64,000 bases of DNA from Sphingomonas echinoides (lineage in GTDB: Bacteria; Pseudomonadota; Alphaproteobacteria; Sphingomonadales; Sphingomonadaceae): NCBI RefSeq assembly GCF_029623395.1, contig NZ_JAPYKK010000001.1:248001-312000 (forward strand), read 5' to 3'. This document shows positions 43,195-54,291 of the stretch, in pieces. Below the pieces are notes generated by a model. That model saw only the letters and a program-made list of their open reading frames with translations. It was not told the origin of the DNA and did no database searches. Position 1 is the stretch's first letter. Each line of letters starts with the position of its first letter. The translations under genes and the position numbers were made by a program.

Positions 43195-44340
43195 ATGGCA
43201 CTCGACCCCGAAACCTTCGACGCGCTGATCGACACGGTCCGCCGGTTCGTCGCCGAACGGCTCCGTCCGCTCGAGGCTCAGGTCGAAGCGGACGATGCGA
43301 TCCCCGCCGATGTCGTGCAGGAAATGCGCGAGATGGGGCTGTTCGGCCTCTCGATCGACGAGGAGTACGGCGGGCTCGGCCTGACGATGCTCGAGGAAGC
43401 GAAAGTCGCGATCGAACTCGGGCGCACCACGCCCGCGTTCCGATCGACCTTCGGGACCAACGTCGGGATCGGCAGCCAGGGGCTCGTGATGGCGGGCACC
43501 CCCGAACAGAAAGCCGCGTGGCTCCCGCGGATCGCGAGCGGCGAGATCATCACCAGCTTTGCGCTGACCGAGCCTGAAGTGGGCAGCGATTCGGGCGCGG
43601 TGAAGACGCGCGCGACCTTCGACGGGCAGGCGTATCGGCTGTCGGGGACCAAGCGCTACATCACCAATGCCGACAAGGCCGACCTGTTCACCGTGATGGC
43701 GCGGACCGGTGAGGATCCGGGCGCGCGGGGGGTTTCCGCCTTCCTCGTCCCGCGCGATCTGGCCGGGGTCAGCATCGGCGAGCCCGAGAAGAAGATGGGG
43801 CAGAAGGGCGCCAAGGTCGCCGATGTGCATTTCGACGATGTCATCGTCCCCGCCGAGAACCGGCTTGGCGCGGAGGGCGAAGGCTTCAAGATCGCGATGC
43901 GCGTGCTCGATCGCGGGCGGCTGCATATCTCGGCGGTGTGTGTCGGCGTGGCGGAACGGCTGATCGCGGATTGCGTGGCCTATGCGACGACGCGCAAGCA
44001 GTTCGGCAAGGCGATCTCGGACCATCAGTTGATCCAGGGAATGCTCGCGGATTCGAAGACCGAGGCGCTCGTCGCGCGCGCGATGGTGCTGGAGACGGCC
44101 GCTGCAAAGGATGCGGGCAAGGACGTGGTGATGGAATCCGCCGCCGCGAAGTATTTTGCAAGCGAGATGGTCGGCCGCGTCGCCGACCGCGCGGTGCAGA
44201 TCTTCGGGGGCGCAGGGTATATCGCGGATTACGGGATCGAGCGGCTGTACCGCGACGTCCGGCTGTTCCGCATTTACGAAGGCACCAGCCAGATCCAGCA
44301 GATCATCATCGCGCGCGAGACGATCAAGCGGGGGGGATGA
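43195..44340 (+). CDS. Acyl-CoA dehydrogenase
   Basis: A 381-residue flavoenzyme that introduces the alpha-beta double bond into acyl-CoA. The FAD/substrate segment FALTEPEVGSDS, the TKRYITNADKADLFTVMA region, and the catalytic base E362 in RIYEGTSQIQ are all present. The start at 43195 follows GAGAGGATCC and matches the family N-terminus. Preferred chain length or branch type cannot be read from sequence. Confidence 0.95.
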   Translation: MALDPETFDALIDTVRRFVAERLRPLEAQVEADDAIPADVVQEMREMGLFGLSIDEEYGGLGLTMLEEAKVAIELGRTTPAFRSTFGTNVGIGSQGLVMAGTPEQKAAWLPRIASGEIITSFALTEPEVGSDSGAVKTRATFDGQAYRLSGTKRYITNADKADLFTVMARTGEDPGARGVSAFLVPRDLAGVSIGEPEKKMGQKGAKVADVHFDDVIVPAENRLGAEGEGFKIAMRVLDRGRLHISAVCVGVAERLIADCVAYATTRKQFGKAISDHQLIQGMLADSKTEALVARAMVLETAAAKDAGKDVVMESAAAKYFASEMVGRVADRAVQIFGGAGYIADYGIERLYRDVRLFRIYEGTSQIQQIIIARETIKRGG

Positions 44341-44349
44341 CACTTTTCT

Positions 44350-44464
44350 CCCTCTCCCCGCTTGCGGGGAGAGGGTCGGGGAGAGGGGCAGTCCGGCAAC
44401 AACCAGCGATAGGGTCGCGGAGAGACTGCCCTCTCCCCGACCCTCTCCCGCTAGCGGGAGAGGG
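44350..44464. repeat. GC-rich palindromic repeat, family 2
   Basis: Two perfect hairpins, CCCTCTCCCCGC/GCGGGGAGAGGG (44350-44375, 12-bp stem) and a 24-bp palindrome CCCTCTCCCG-CTAG-CGGGAGAGGG-type (44441-44464), flank an inner pair GAGAGGGGCAGTC / GACTGCCCTCTC. The core differs from family 1. The right hairpin overlaps the presumed ribosome-binding region of the next SDR gene, so it may lower its translation. Confidence 0.88.
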
Positions 44465-44472
44465 AGAAGAAA

Positions 44473-45261
44473 ATGGACACCACCAACCTGTTCCGGCTCG
44501 ATGGCCGCATCGCGCTCGTCACCGGGGGCTCGCGCGGGATCGGCAAGATGATTGCGGCGGGCTACATCGCGCAGGGCGCGACCGTCTATATCTCCGCGCG
44601 CAAGGCCGACGCCTGTTTCGAAACCGCCGCCGAACTGGGCGAGAAGTGCATCGCCTTACCGCAGGACGTGTCGACCGTCGCAGGGTGCAAGGCGCTCGCC
44701 GCACAACTCGCCGAGCACACCGACCGGCTCGACATCCTGGTTAACAACGCCGGTGCCGCCTGGGGCGAGCCGTTCGAGGCGTTCCCGGAAAAAGGCTGGG
44801 ACAAGGTGATGGACCTCAACGTCAAATCGCCGTTCTTCCTGACGCAGGCGCTTCACGCACCGCTCAAAGCCGCCGCGAGCGCGGGGCGCCCCGCCAAGGT
44901 GATCAACATCACCTCGATCGACGGGCAGCGGCTCAACCCGTGGGAGACGTACAGCTATCAGGCGTCGAAGGCGGCACTGATCTATCTCACCAAACGGATG
45001 GCGGCGCGGCTGGTGACCGACCACATCAACGTCACCTCGATCGCCCCCGGCGCGTTCGCGAGCGAGATGAACAAGGCGGCGCGCGACCATGGCGAGGCGA
45101 TCGCCAAGTCGATCCCGGCCAAACGCATCGGGGTCGACGAGGACATGGCGGGCGCGGCGATCTATCTCGCCAGCCGCGCGGGGGATTATGTGATCGGCGA
45201 CACGATCACGGTCGACGGCGGACTGGTCCATGCCGCGCTGGGGACGAGCATCGACGCCTGA
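44473..45261 (+). CDS. Short-chain dehydrogenase/reductase (FabG-like)
   Basis: A 262-residue SDR: cofactor motif TGGSRGIG (17-24), NNAGAAWGEP, catalytic Ser in NITSIDG, YSYQASK (Tyr-x-x-x-Lys form) and APGAFASEM. Belongs to the classical fungal/bacterial RhlG-FabG-like group acting on 3-oxoacyl or related ketones. Follows the acyl-CoA dehydrogenase, suggesting fatty-acid or branched-acid catabolism. A terminator follows. Confidence 0.9.
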   Translation: MDTTNLFRLDGRIALVTGGSRGIGKMIAAGYIAQGATVYISARKADACFETAAELGEKCIALPQDVSTVAGCKALAAQLAEHTDRLDILVNNAGAAWGEPFEAFPEKGWDKVMDLNVKSPFFLTQALHAPLKAAASAGRPAKVINITSIDGQRLNPWETYSYQASKAALIYLTKRMAARLVTDHINVTSIAPGAFASEMNKAARDHGEAIAKSIPAKRIGVDEDMAGAAIYLASRAGDYVIGDTITVDGGLVHAALGTSIDA

Positions 45262-45280
45262 CGGCACGACGCCCATACAA

Positions 45281-45317
45281 AACGGCCTGCCGCCCCTTCG
45301 GGCAGCAGGCCGCTTTT
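45281..45317. terminator. Rho-independent terminator
   Basis: Stem CGGCCTGC/GCAGGCCG with an inner CCC-CTTC-GGG hairpin, flanked by AAAA on the left and CTTTT on the right; usable in both directions between the convergent SDR and the 100-residue gene. Confidence 0.85.
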
Positions 45318-45337
45318 GATCATGCAATCGTCAAGGC

Positions 45338-45640
45338 TTATGCCTGGCGCGTACCCGTCATCGGGAAGCTGCCGAACGCGCCGGCGCCGACCGAACCCGT
45401 CAGCGTGTCGCCCTCGGCGGTCGCGCTGCAATCGAGGCTCATCGGCATCGGAACGGTGATCGACATCGTCCACTTGATCGTGTCGCCCTCGACCTTGCCA
45501 TCCGTGATGTCGACCGCGCCCATTGCGCCGACCTGGCTCCCGGTCCAGCTGTCGCCGTCGGTCTTGACGGTCAGCACAGCCTTCTGGTCGCCCAGCGGCG
45601 ACTTGACGATCGTATCCCAGCTTCCATCGACAGCAGCCAT
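45338..45640 (-). CDS. Small beta-rich conserved protein, unknown function
   Basis: A 100-residue protein with alternating hydrophobic/Thr-Gly pattern (WDTIVKSPLGDQKAVLTVKTD, DTLTGSVGAGAFGSFPMTG) suggesting a small beta-barrel or lipocalin-like fold. No signal peptide. Many sphingomonads have similar stand-alone proteins, but I know no function. Shine-Dalgarno GGAGAGATACG. Its start lies 20 bases after the M16 protease stop. Confidence 0.75.
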   Translation of the reverse strand: MAAVDGSWDTIVKSPLGDQKAVLTVKTDGDSWTGSQVGAMGAVDITDGKVEGDTIKWTMSITVPMPMSLDCSATAEGDTLTGSVGAGAFGSFPMTGTRQA

Positions 45641-45660
45641 CGTATCTCTCCTGAATCAGC

Positions 45661-48483
45661 TCAGCGCACGTCCGCTACGGACGCCGCCGGGACCACCTCG
45701 ACCGGTAGCCCGATGCTGTCAAGCTGACCGCGGACCTTGCTCGCGTCGCCCACCACGACCCAGACGATCTTCGACGGGTCGAGCGCCTTGCGTGCCGCAG
45801 CGTCAAGTTCGCCCGGCGTCATCGCACGATATTTTTGCGGGAGGGTCGCGAAATAATCGTCCGGGCGGCGATACAGGTCATTCGACTGCATCGCGCCGAG
45901 GACCGCGCCCGACGTCTCGAAGTTTCCGGGCAGAGACCGAATCGAATCCGTGATCGTCCGGTCGAATTCGGACTGGGTGATCCCCTTGGTCGTCAGGAAC
46001 GCCTTCACGTCGCCTTGCAACGCCTTGATCGAGTCTCCGGTTCGATCCGCCTGGACCGGCGCGGTGAGCAGGTACGGCGTTTGATGTTCCGCCCGGCGGA
46101 ACGAACCGCTGACGCCGTAGGACCAGTGCTTGGTCTCGCGCAGGTCGAGGTTGATGCGCGACAGGAAATCGCCCCCAAGCGCATCATTTGCGGTCGTCAC
46201 GGTGAGCAAGTCGTCGGTGCCGACCAAGCCGGTCGGCAGCGCGCCGACGATCAGCGACTGCGGAGAATCGGGCCGGTCGATCAGCACGATCCGGGGAGTG
46301 GCGGGCGTGGTGGCGACGGTAAAGTCCTTGGTTCCGCGCGCGCCCGTCGGCGTCCAGTCACCGAACCGCGCATCGAGGACCCCCTTGATCTCGGCGAGCG
46401 GCCGGTCGCTCACGACGAAGATCTTGGCGGTATCGGGGCGGATCCAGCGGTTCTGGAACGCGATCAGATCGTCGCGCCCGAGCGTCGCGACCGCCTTGGC
46501 GTCGCCACTGCCGAACGCCTTGGCATAAGGCGAAGCGGCGCCATAAAGCAGCTTGGGATAGACACGCGAGGCAAGCCCGCCCGGGCTGGTCAGTTCCGCC
46601 GCGATCCGCGACAATTGCTGGTTCTTGAGCCGCGCGACTTCGGCGGGATCGAACTTCGGGTGGCGGACGATGTCGGCGAACAGCTCGGTCGAGCCGGCGA
46701 GGTTCGCGCTTGGCGTGAACAGCGACAGATAGGTGCGGTCCGCACTCGACCCTGCCGAGATGTTCGCACCCAGCCGCTCCTTGGCTTCCGCCAGCGCGAT
46801 CGAGTCGCGCGTGATGGTGCCTTCGGTCATCATCGCGAGCGTCAATTGCTGCGTGCCGAGCTTGCCCGCCACGTCCGCCGCGACGCCCGCGTCGAAGCTC
46901 ATCACCGCCTTGGTGATCGGCACTGCGTTGCGATAGGCATAGACCAGCTCGATCCCGTTGCGCAGCTTGGCGCGTTCGATCTTGGGATAGACCAGTTCGC
47001 CGAGCGTCCCGACCGCAGGCAAGCCGCCACGCGTGCCCTTGACCGCGGGCTCGGGCGCGGTGACGACCTTGGCCGGCGGGGTCGCCTCGACATAGGCATC
47101 GCGCGGGCCGGGCACCACGGTGAGGCCGTAGACCGGACGCAACAGCCACTTGGCGGCGGCCGCCTTGACCTTCTCCGGCGTTTCCGCGGCGAGCATGGCG
47201 AGCTGCTTCTTGTAATAGGCCGGATCGTCCGCAAAGAGCGCGCCTTGCGCCAGCGCGACCGCCTTGCCGCCGAAACCGCCGGTCGATTCGAGTCCGGCGA
47301 TCGTGCCCGCCGCGTCGCGGGTCGCCAGCCGCTGGACTTCATCCGCGGTGGGACCGTTGGCGATGAAATCGGCGACGATCTCGTCGAGCCGCTTGGCGAC
47401 CAGCGCCGGATCAACGCCGGGGCGGACGTCCGCGCTGATCGTGAACATGCCGACCTGCGCCAGAGTCTCGTTGCTCGCCGATACCGAGACCGCGAGCTTT
47501 TCCTTGCGGACCAGCGCATTGTCGAGCCGACTGCTCGACAACCCGCCGAGCGCGCCCGCCGCGACGTCGAGCGCGACCCAGTCATTGTCCTTGAAACCGG
47601 GCACCGCCCACATCCGAAGGATGCGCGTATTCGCGACGCGGTCCTTCATCGTCTCGTATTTGGCGACCGGAAGCGTCGGCACGGGTGCAGGTGGCGCGAC
47701 GCTCTGCGGCCCGCGCGGGATACCGCCGAAATATTTGGTGACGAGCGTCTTGGCCTTGGCCGCGTCGATATCGCCCGAGAGGACCAGCACCGCATTATTG
47801 GGCCCGTAATGCCCGCGGAACCACGCCTTGACGTCCTCGACGCTGGCGGAATCGAGATCGACCATCGATCCGATCGTGGTGTGGCCATAGGGGTGCGTCG
47901 GGGGAAACAGCGTCTCGACCTGCTTGTATTCGACCAGACCGTAGGGCTGGTTGTCGCTCTGCCGTTTCTCGTTCTGGACGACGCCGCGCTGTTCGTCGAC
48001 CACCGCCGGGGTGATCGCCCCCAGCAGATAGCCCATCCGGTCGCTCTCGAGGAACAAGGTGCGTTCGAGCGCGGCGGCGGGAACGGTCTCGAAATAGTTG
48101 GTGCGGTCGAACGAGGTCGTGCCGTTGAGGTCGGTCGCGCCGATCGCCTTGGTATAATCGAAATAGTCCCCCGGCGCGTTTTCGCTGCCGTTGAACATCA
48201 GATGCTCGAACAGATGCGCGAAGCCGGTCTTGCCCTTGGGCTCGAACTTGGAACCGACATTGTACCAGATGCTGACCGCAACGACAGGCGCCTTGCGATC
48301 GGTGTTGACGATGACGCGCAGGCCGTTGGGGAGGCTGAACTCCTTATAGGGAATGTCGACCTGACGGACGAGATCCGCGACCGGGGCGGGCTTTGGCAGC
48401 GCGGCGGGGGCGGTTTGCGCGAGCGCCGGTGTGGCGAGCGTTGCCAGCGCAACGCCCGAGAGCGCGAGGAGTTTGACGGTCAT
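45661..48483 (-). CDS. Exported M16-family zinc peptidase, fused two-domain form
   Basis: A 940-residue insulinase/processing-peptidase-type protease with a signal peptide (1-22, ending LAQ). The first M16 unit has the inverted zinc motif HLFEH (H90, E93, H94); the second unit (about 490-930) lacks it, as usual for the non-catalytic half. Acts in the periplasm on small peptides or misfolded fragments. Length is normal for the single-chain form. Confidence 0.94.
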   Translation of the reverse strand: MTVKLLALSGVALATLATPALAQTAPAALPKPAPVADLVRQVDIPYKEFSLPNGLRVIVNTDRKAPVVAVSIWYNVGSKFEPKGKTGFAHLFEHLMFNGSENAPGDYFDYTKAIGATDLNGTTSFDRTNYFETVPAAALERTLFLESDRMGYLLGAITPAVVDEQRGVVQNEKRQSDNQPYGLVEYKQVETLFPPTHPYGHTTIGSMVDLDSASVEDVKAWFRGHYGPNNAVLVLSGDIDAAKAKTLVTKYFGGIPRGPQSVAPPAPVPTLPVAKYETMKDRVANTRILRMWAVPGFKDNDWVALDVAAGALGGLSSSRLDNALVRKEKLAVSVSASNETLAQVGMFTISADVRPGVDPALVAKRLDEIVADFIANGPTADEVQRLATRDAAGTIAGLESTGGFGGKAVALAQGALFADDPAYYKKQLAMLAAETPEKVKAAAAKWLLRPVYGLTVVPGPRDAYVEATPPAKVVTAPEPAVKGTRGGLPAVGTLGELVYPKIERAKLRNGIELVYAYRNAVPITKAVMSFDAGVAADVAGKLGTQQLTLAMMTEGTITRDSIALAEAKERLGANISAGSSADRTYLSLFTPSANLAGSTELFADIVRHPKFDPAEVARLKNQQLSRIAAELTSPGGLASRVYPKLLYGAASPYAKAFGSGDAKAVATLGRDDLIAFQNRWIRPDTAKIFVVSDRPLAEIKGVLDARFGDWTPTGARGTKDFTVATTPATPRIVLIDRPDSPQSLIVGALPTGLVGTDDLLTVTTANDALGGDFLSRINLDLRETKHWSYGVSGSFRRAEHQTPYLLTAPVQADRTGDSIKALQGDVKAFLTTKGITQSEFDRTITDSIRSLPGNFETSGAVLGAMQSNDLYRRPDDYFATLPQKYRAMTPGELDAAARKALDPSKIVWVVVGDASKVRGQLDSIGLPVEVVPAASVADVR

Positions 48484-48612
48484 GCTGGTACGTATTCCTC
48501 GGAGTTAACGGTCCTCGGCAGACCCCTATGCGCTGCGGGTATAGCAATGGCGTTCGGGGTTGCAATTGGTGCGCAGCTACGGCGCACTGGCTGCGCGCAC
48601 CAGATGGTGAAA

Positions 48613-49191
48613 TCAGTCCTGTGGGGAACCGATTATCGCGGACATGGCGTCGCGTGGCCCGCTCGGGTCGGTAGCGGAGTCAGCCACTTTCCCGGCAGAT
48701 CTCGGGAACAGGATACGCGCGGGATTGCCGACCGCAGTCGCGCCTTCGGGGACGTCGGTGATGACGACCGCATTCGCGCCGATCAGGGCGTGCGCGCCGA
48801 TCGTCACGCCGCCGATAATCTTCGCGCCTGCGCCGATGTCGACGTGCCCGCGGATTGTGGGGATGCCGCCCTTCGCCGCGCCGATCGTCACCTGCTGGAA
48901 GATCAGGCAATTGGGTCCGATTTCCGCATCGGGATGGATGACGATGCCATTGGGATGCGGCATCAGCAAACCGCCGCCCAGGCGTGCGTTGAGCGGGATG
49001 TCGGCCCCGGTCACCACCGTCCAGAATCGGTGACGCAGAACCGCCACGCGCTTCCGCACCGCAGCGATCGCGCCGGATGCGTGGCGTAACCGTTGATAAT
49101 CGCGGATCGACGCCAGCAGCGCCTTCGACGGGACCCACCCGGTCCGCCGCTCGCGCTCCCAATCGGGCGTTTCGCTGGAAATCATGATCAT
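48613..49191 (-). CDS. Serine acetyltransferase-like hexapeptide-repeat protein
   Basis: A 192-residue left-handed beta-helix acyltransferase. A helical N-terminus (about 1-60) is followed by hexapeptide turns (LGGGLLMPHPNGIVIHPDAEIGPNCLI region, GAHALIGANAVVITDVPEGATAVGNPAR). The HPNGIVIHPDAEIG and QVTIG segments match CysE, but the N-terminus is shorter than in E. coli CysE, as in many SAT paralogues linked to surface polysaccharide. Acetylates serine or a sugar with acetyl-CoA. Confidence 0.85.
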   Translation of the reverse strand: MIMISSETPDWERERRTGWVPSKALLASIRDYQRLRHASGAIAAVRKRVAVLRHRFWTVVTGADIPLNARLGGGLLMPHPNGIVIHPDAEIGPNCLIFQQVTIGAAKGGIPTIRGHVDIGAGAKIIGGVTIGAHALIGANAVVITDVPEGATAVGNPARILFPRSAGKVADSATDPSGPRDAMSAIIGSPQD

Positions 49192-49338
49192 GCCCTTGCA
49201 ATATCATCCCGCACGACGCTGGTCGACAGCGCCAGCCAAGCGCGGGATATGGCCCAGTCTACTGATTCCAATAGCCAACGCCAGTTTGACGCTTCGGCAC
49301 TATGCTCCAGGCAGCGTCGATTGCCCCGTGCTCTGCGG

Positions 49339-51474
49339 CTAGGGCCGATACACGCGTTCCACGTTTCGCCGGAGGTCCTCGCGCCAGAACAGCACCGGCT
49401 TGAAACGGTGCGCCGCGAACAGTGGCGCCTGGTCGGCATAATGCGGTGACTCGGGCCGCGTCGTCGCAGCGCCGAACGGCTGGATCGAGCGCGATTCCAC
49501 CCGCCCTGCTTTGTCCCATGTCATCAGCATGATGAAGCTGTCGCCGTGATTGACGACGAGCCGCCCGTCGGGGGCCTCGTTCCAGGTCGACGCAGCGCGC
49601 AGCACGTCAGGCGCACCGTCGAGCGGGAGGTCGACCTTCCCCTGCCGCAGCCGCAGCACGGTGCCGAGCGGCGGGTCGAGCGTGTCGAAATGCTTCTGGA
49701 GATACGCCGCCGCCTTGGCCAGCGCATCGCGCGGGTCGAGTTCGGGGCGGCGCTGGTAATGCCATTTCTGCCCGGTCCGCAGCAGGATAGCGGCGAGCGC
49801 CTGCCCGCTGTGCTGGCCGTCGAAGTTTCTGTTCCAGCGTTGCAACAGGTCGAGTGCGGCCAGCAACTGGGTGTCGCCGCGCGGATCGATCGCGGCGATG
49901 TCGCGATACCATTTCGCCGCCCAGCCGTAGCGGCTGATCCCGGTATCGAACTTGATCCGCAGCAGATCCGCCTCGCTGATCCGCGGGGTCTGTCCCATCA
50001 GTTCGAGCGCGCGGGTGCCGCGGTTGGTGGTGTCGGTCTCGATCCCGAGCAGCGGGCTGTAATCCTGCGGGCGAAGCTCGGACCTCTGCCCTGCCGCCTG
50101 ATACGGCGTGTTGTTGGCGTTGATCAGGAAGCCGGACGCGGGGTTCACGTTGCGCGGGACCTGCGCAAACGGGACCGTTCCCGGCATCAGGTCGCGCGAC
50201 GTGTCACCCGGCAGCAAATGCTGGTAATCATAGCCCGGTCGCCGGTTGGGGAAGCTCGCGTTATAGACATAGGCGATGTTCCCTCGCGCATCGCCGTAGA
50301 GGAAGTTGGTCGCCGGAACGCCCTGGATCGCGAGTGCCCGCTGCCATTCACTGAAATTGCGCGCACGCGTCAGGCGGTAATATTCCTCGATCATGCGCAA
50401 CTGGTCCGCACCGGCATAGCGGATCGCAAAAGCGCCGCTCTTGTTGACGATCACCGGCCCCTGCACCGCGCGGTAGACCGTCTTCGGGATCGGCAGCACG
50501 AACGGCCCGACCCGCACGCCCAGCCACACCCGGCGTGCCTGTAACGGCCGCCACGCGCCGTCAAAGCGATAGCGGGTGTGCGCTGCATCGGTGTCGAGCG
50601 TGTAGACGTCGGTCAGGTCGGGCCGGTTGACCGTGTTGGTCCAGCCGAGATGCGCGTTATGTCCGAGCACCGGAAACGGCACGCCGGGGAAGGTCGCGCC
50701 CGAGAAGTGCCAGCCGGTCCCCGATTGCACCGACAGCTCGTACCAGGCGACCGGCCCCTTCCACGGCTGATGCGAATTGGACAGGACACGGGTGAAGCCG
50801 TCCGACGATCGCTTGGGGGCGACGACGAAGGCGTTCGAGCCGTTCTGATTGCCCTCCCCGGTAGCCGGAAGCGCGGCAGGATCGGGCGCATCGGGCGTCG
50901 CTCCGGCGCTTTCGCGCGGCAGCGGCTTGTCGCTCGACAGCGCGCCGAGCACCTGGTCCAGTCCGAAGAAGAACGGGGTGCGCAGGACGAAGCCGGTCGC
51001 GATATCCTCGCCATTCGCGGGGAACAGCCGCGCCAGCCGCACCTGCCCGGGATGCCGCCGCGCGTAGGCGTTGAGCCCGGTCGCATAGGCGTCGAGCAAC
51101 GCGCGGACATCGGCGGGTTGCTTGCTATAATCGCGATGCGCGGTCTCGCGCGCGCCGAGCAACGCGAGCGTGTAATCGACCTTCGCGCCGTCCGCGCCGG
51201 TCATCGCGCCGAGCCGCCCGCGCGCCATCGCCACCGCTTCCTGCAGCGTCGCGAAATCGTCCTCGGCATGCGCATAGGCGACACCGTACGCGACGTCGGG
51301 GTCGGTCTTGCCGAAGATGTGCGGCACGCCGAAGCGGTCACGCGCGATCACGCTGTCATAGCGATGCGCGGGCGGCGCGGTCGCGCTGGTCGCCGCAATC
51401 GGTTCCCAGATCGCAAGGCCAGCGACCGTGACAATCAGCAGACCGGCCACGCCGAGCCCGAGTGTTCGCAGCAT
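49339..51474 (-). CDS. Penicillin acylase-family amidase
   Basis: A 711-residue exported Ntn-hydrolase with an N-terminal hydrophobic signal/anchor (about 5-25). Ntn precursors cut themselves to expose a Ser; the expected site is S213 in NQNGSNAFVV. Upstream DRFGVPHIFGKTDPDVAYGVAYAHAED is the classic alpha-chain opening. Relatives hydrolyse penicillins, cephalosporins or N-acyl homoserine lactones, so a quorum-quenching or acylase role is possible. Start follows AGGGGGAATGG. Confidence 0.92.
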   Translation of the reverse strand: MLRTLGLGVAGLLIVTVAGLAIWEPIAATSATAPPAHRYDSVIARDRFGVPHIFGKTDPDVAYGVAYAHAEDDFATLQEAVAMARGRLGAMTGADGAKVDYTLALLGARETAHRDYSKQPADVRALLDAYATGLNAYARRHPGQVRLARLFPANGEDIATGFVLRTPFFFGLDQVLGALSSDKPLPRESAGATPDAPDPAALPATGEGNQNGSNAFVVAPKRSSDGFTRVLSNSHQPWKGPVAWYELSVQSGTGWHFSGATFPGVPFPVLGHNAHLGWTNTVNRPDLTDVYTLDTDAAHTRYRFDGAWRPLQARRVWLGVRVGPFVLPIPKTVYRAVQGPVIVNKSGAFAIRYAGADQLRMIEEYYRLTRARNFSEWQRALAIQGVPATNFLYGDARGNIAYVYNASFPNRRPGYDYQHLLPGDTSRDLMPGTVPFAQVPRNVNPASGFLINANNTPYQAAGQRSELRPQDYSPLLGIETDTTNRGTRALELMGQTPRISEADLLRIKFDTGISRYGWAAKWYRDIAAIDPRGDTQLLAALDLLQRWNRNFDGQHSGQALAAILLRTGQKWHYQRRPELDPRDALAKAAAYLQKHFDTLDPPLGTVLRLRQGKVDLPLDGAPDVLRAASTWNEAPDGRLVVNHGDSFIMLMTWDKAGRVESRSIQPFGAATTRPESPHYADQAPLFAAHRFKPVLFWREDLRRNVERVYRP

Positions 51475-51562
51475 CCATTCCCCCTGTGGCTCTGGTCTTG
51501 GCCAGCTTGCGCGCTATCTTGGCGTACGGAGCGGATTTGTCACGCAATCCGTAGTCTCACGA

Positions 51563-51590
51563 CTTGTGTTGTATATTTGCAACACCATAT
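51563..51590 (+). promoter_or_regulatory. Heat-shock-type (RpoH) promoter of clpB
   Basis: CTTGTG (51563-51568), a 16-base spacer, and CCATAT (51585-51590) fit the RpoH consensus CTTG-N-CCATNT of proteobacteria. The spacer holds an inverted repeat GTGTTG/CAACAC (51566-51585), which may be an extra control site. Only 29 bases separate the -10 box from the ATG. Confidence 0.7.
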
Positions 51591-51619
51591 CGGCGCGAAA
51601 GCAACTGTGAGGGTGGTGG

Positions 51620-54199
<2,580 letters not shown>

Positions 54200-54232
54200 T
54201 GGTCTCCCCTCCCTGAAAGGGAGGGGAGACCA
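54200..54232. repeat. Perfect 15-bp hairpin repeat after clpB
   Basis: TGGTCTCCCCTCCCT-GAA-AGGGAGGGGAGACCA starts at the base after the clpB stop and is followed by A7. The CCCCTCCCT/AGGGAGGGG core links it to the hairpin at 38080. On the plus strand there is no T-run, so it may protect mRNA 3' ends rather than terminate. Confidence 0.8.
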
Positions 54233-54235
54233 AAA

Positions 54236-54269
54236 AAAGGGGCGGCCTCCGGATGGAGACCGCCCCTTT
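54236..54269. terminator. Bidirectional terminator between clpB and the TonB receptor gene
   Basis: GGGGCGG-CTCC/GGAG-CCGCCCC with one C/A mismatch and a GGAT loop, flanked by A-rich sequence on the left and TTT on the right. Serves the two convergent genes. Confidence 0.8.
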
Positions 54270-54291
54270 CTCGTGTTCGCCCCGGAAGGGA

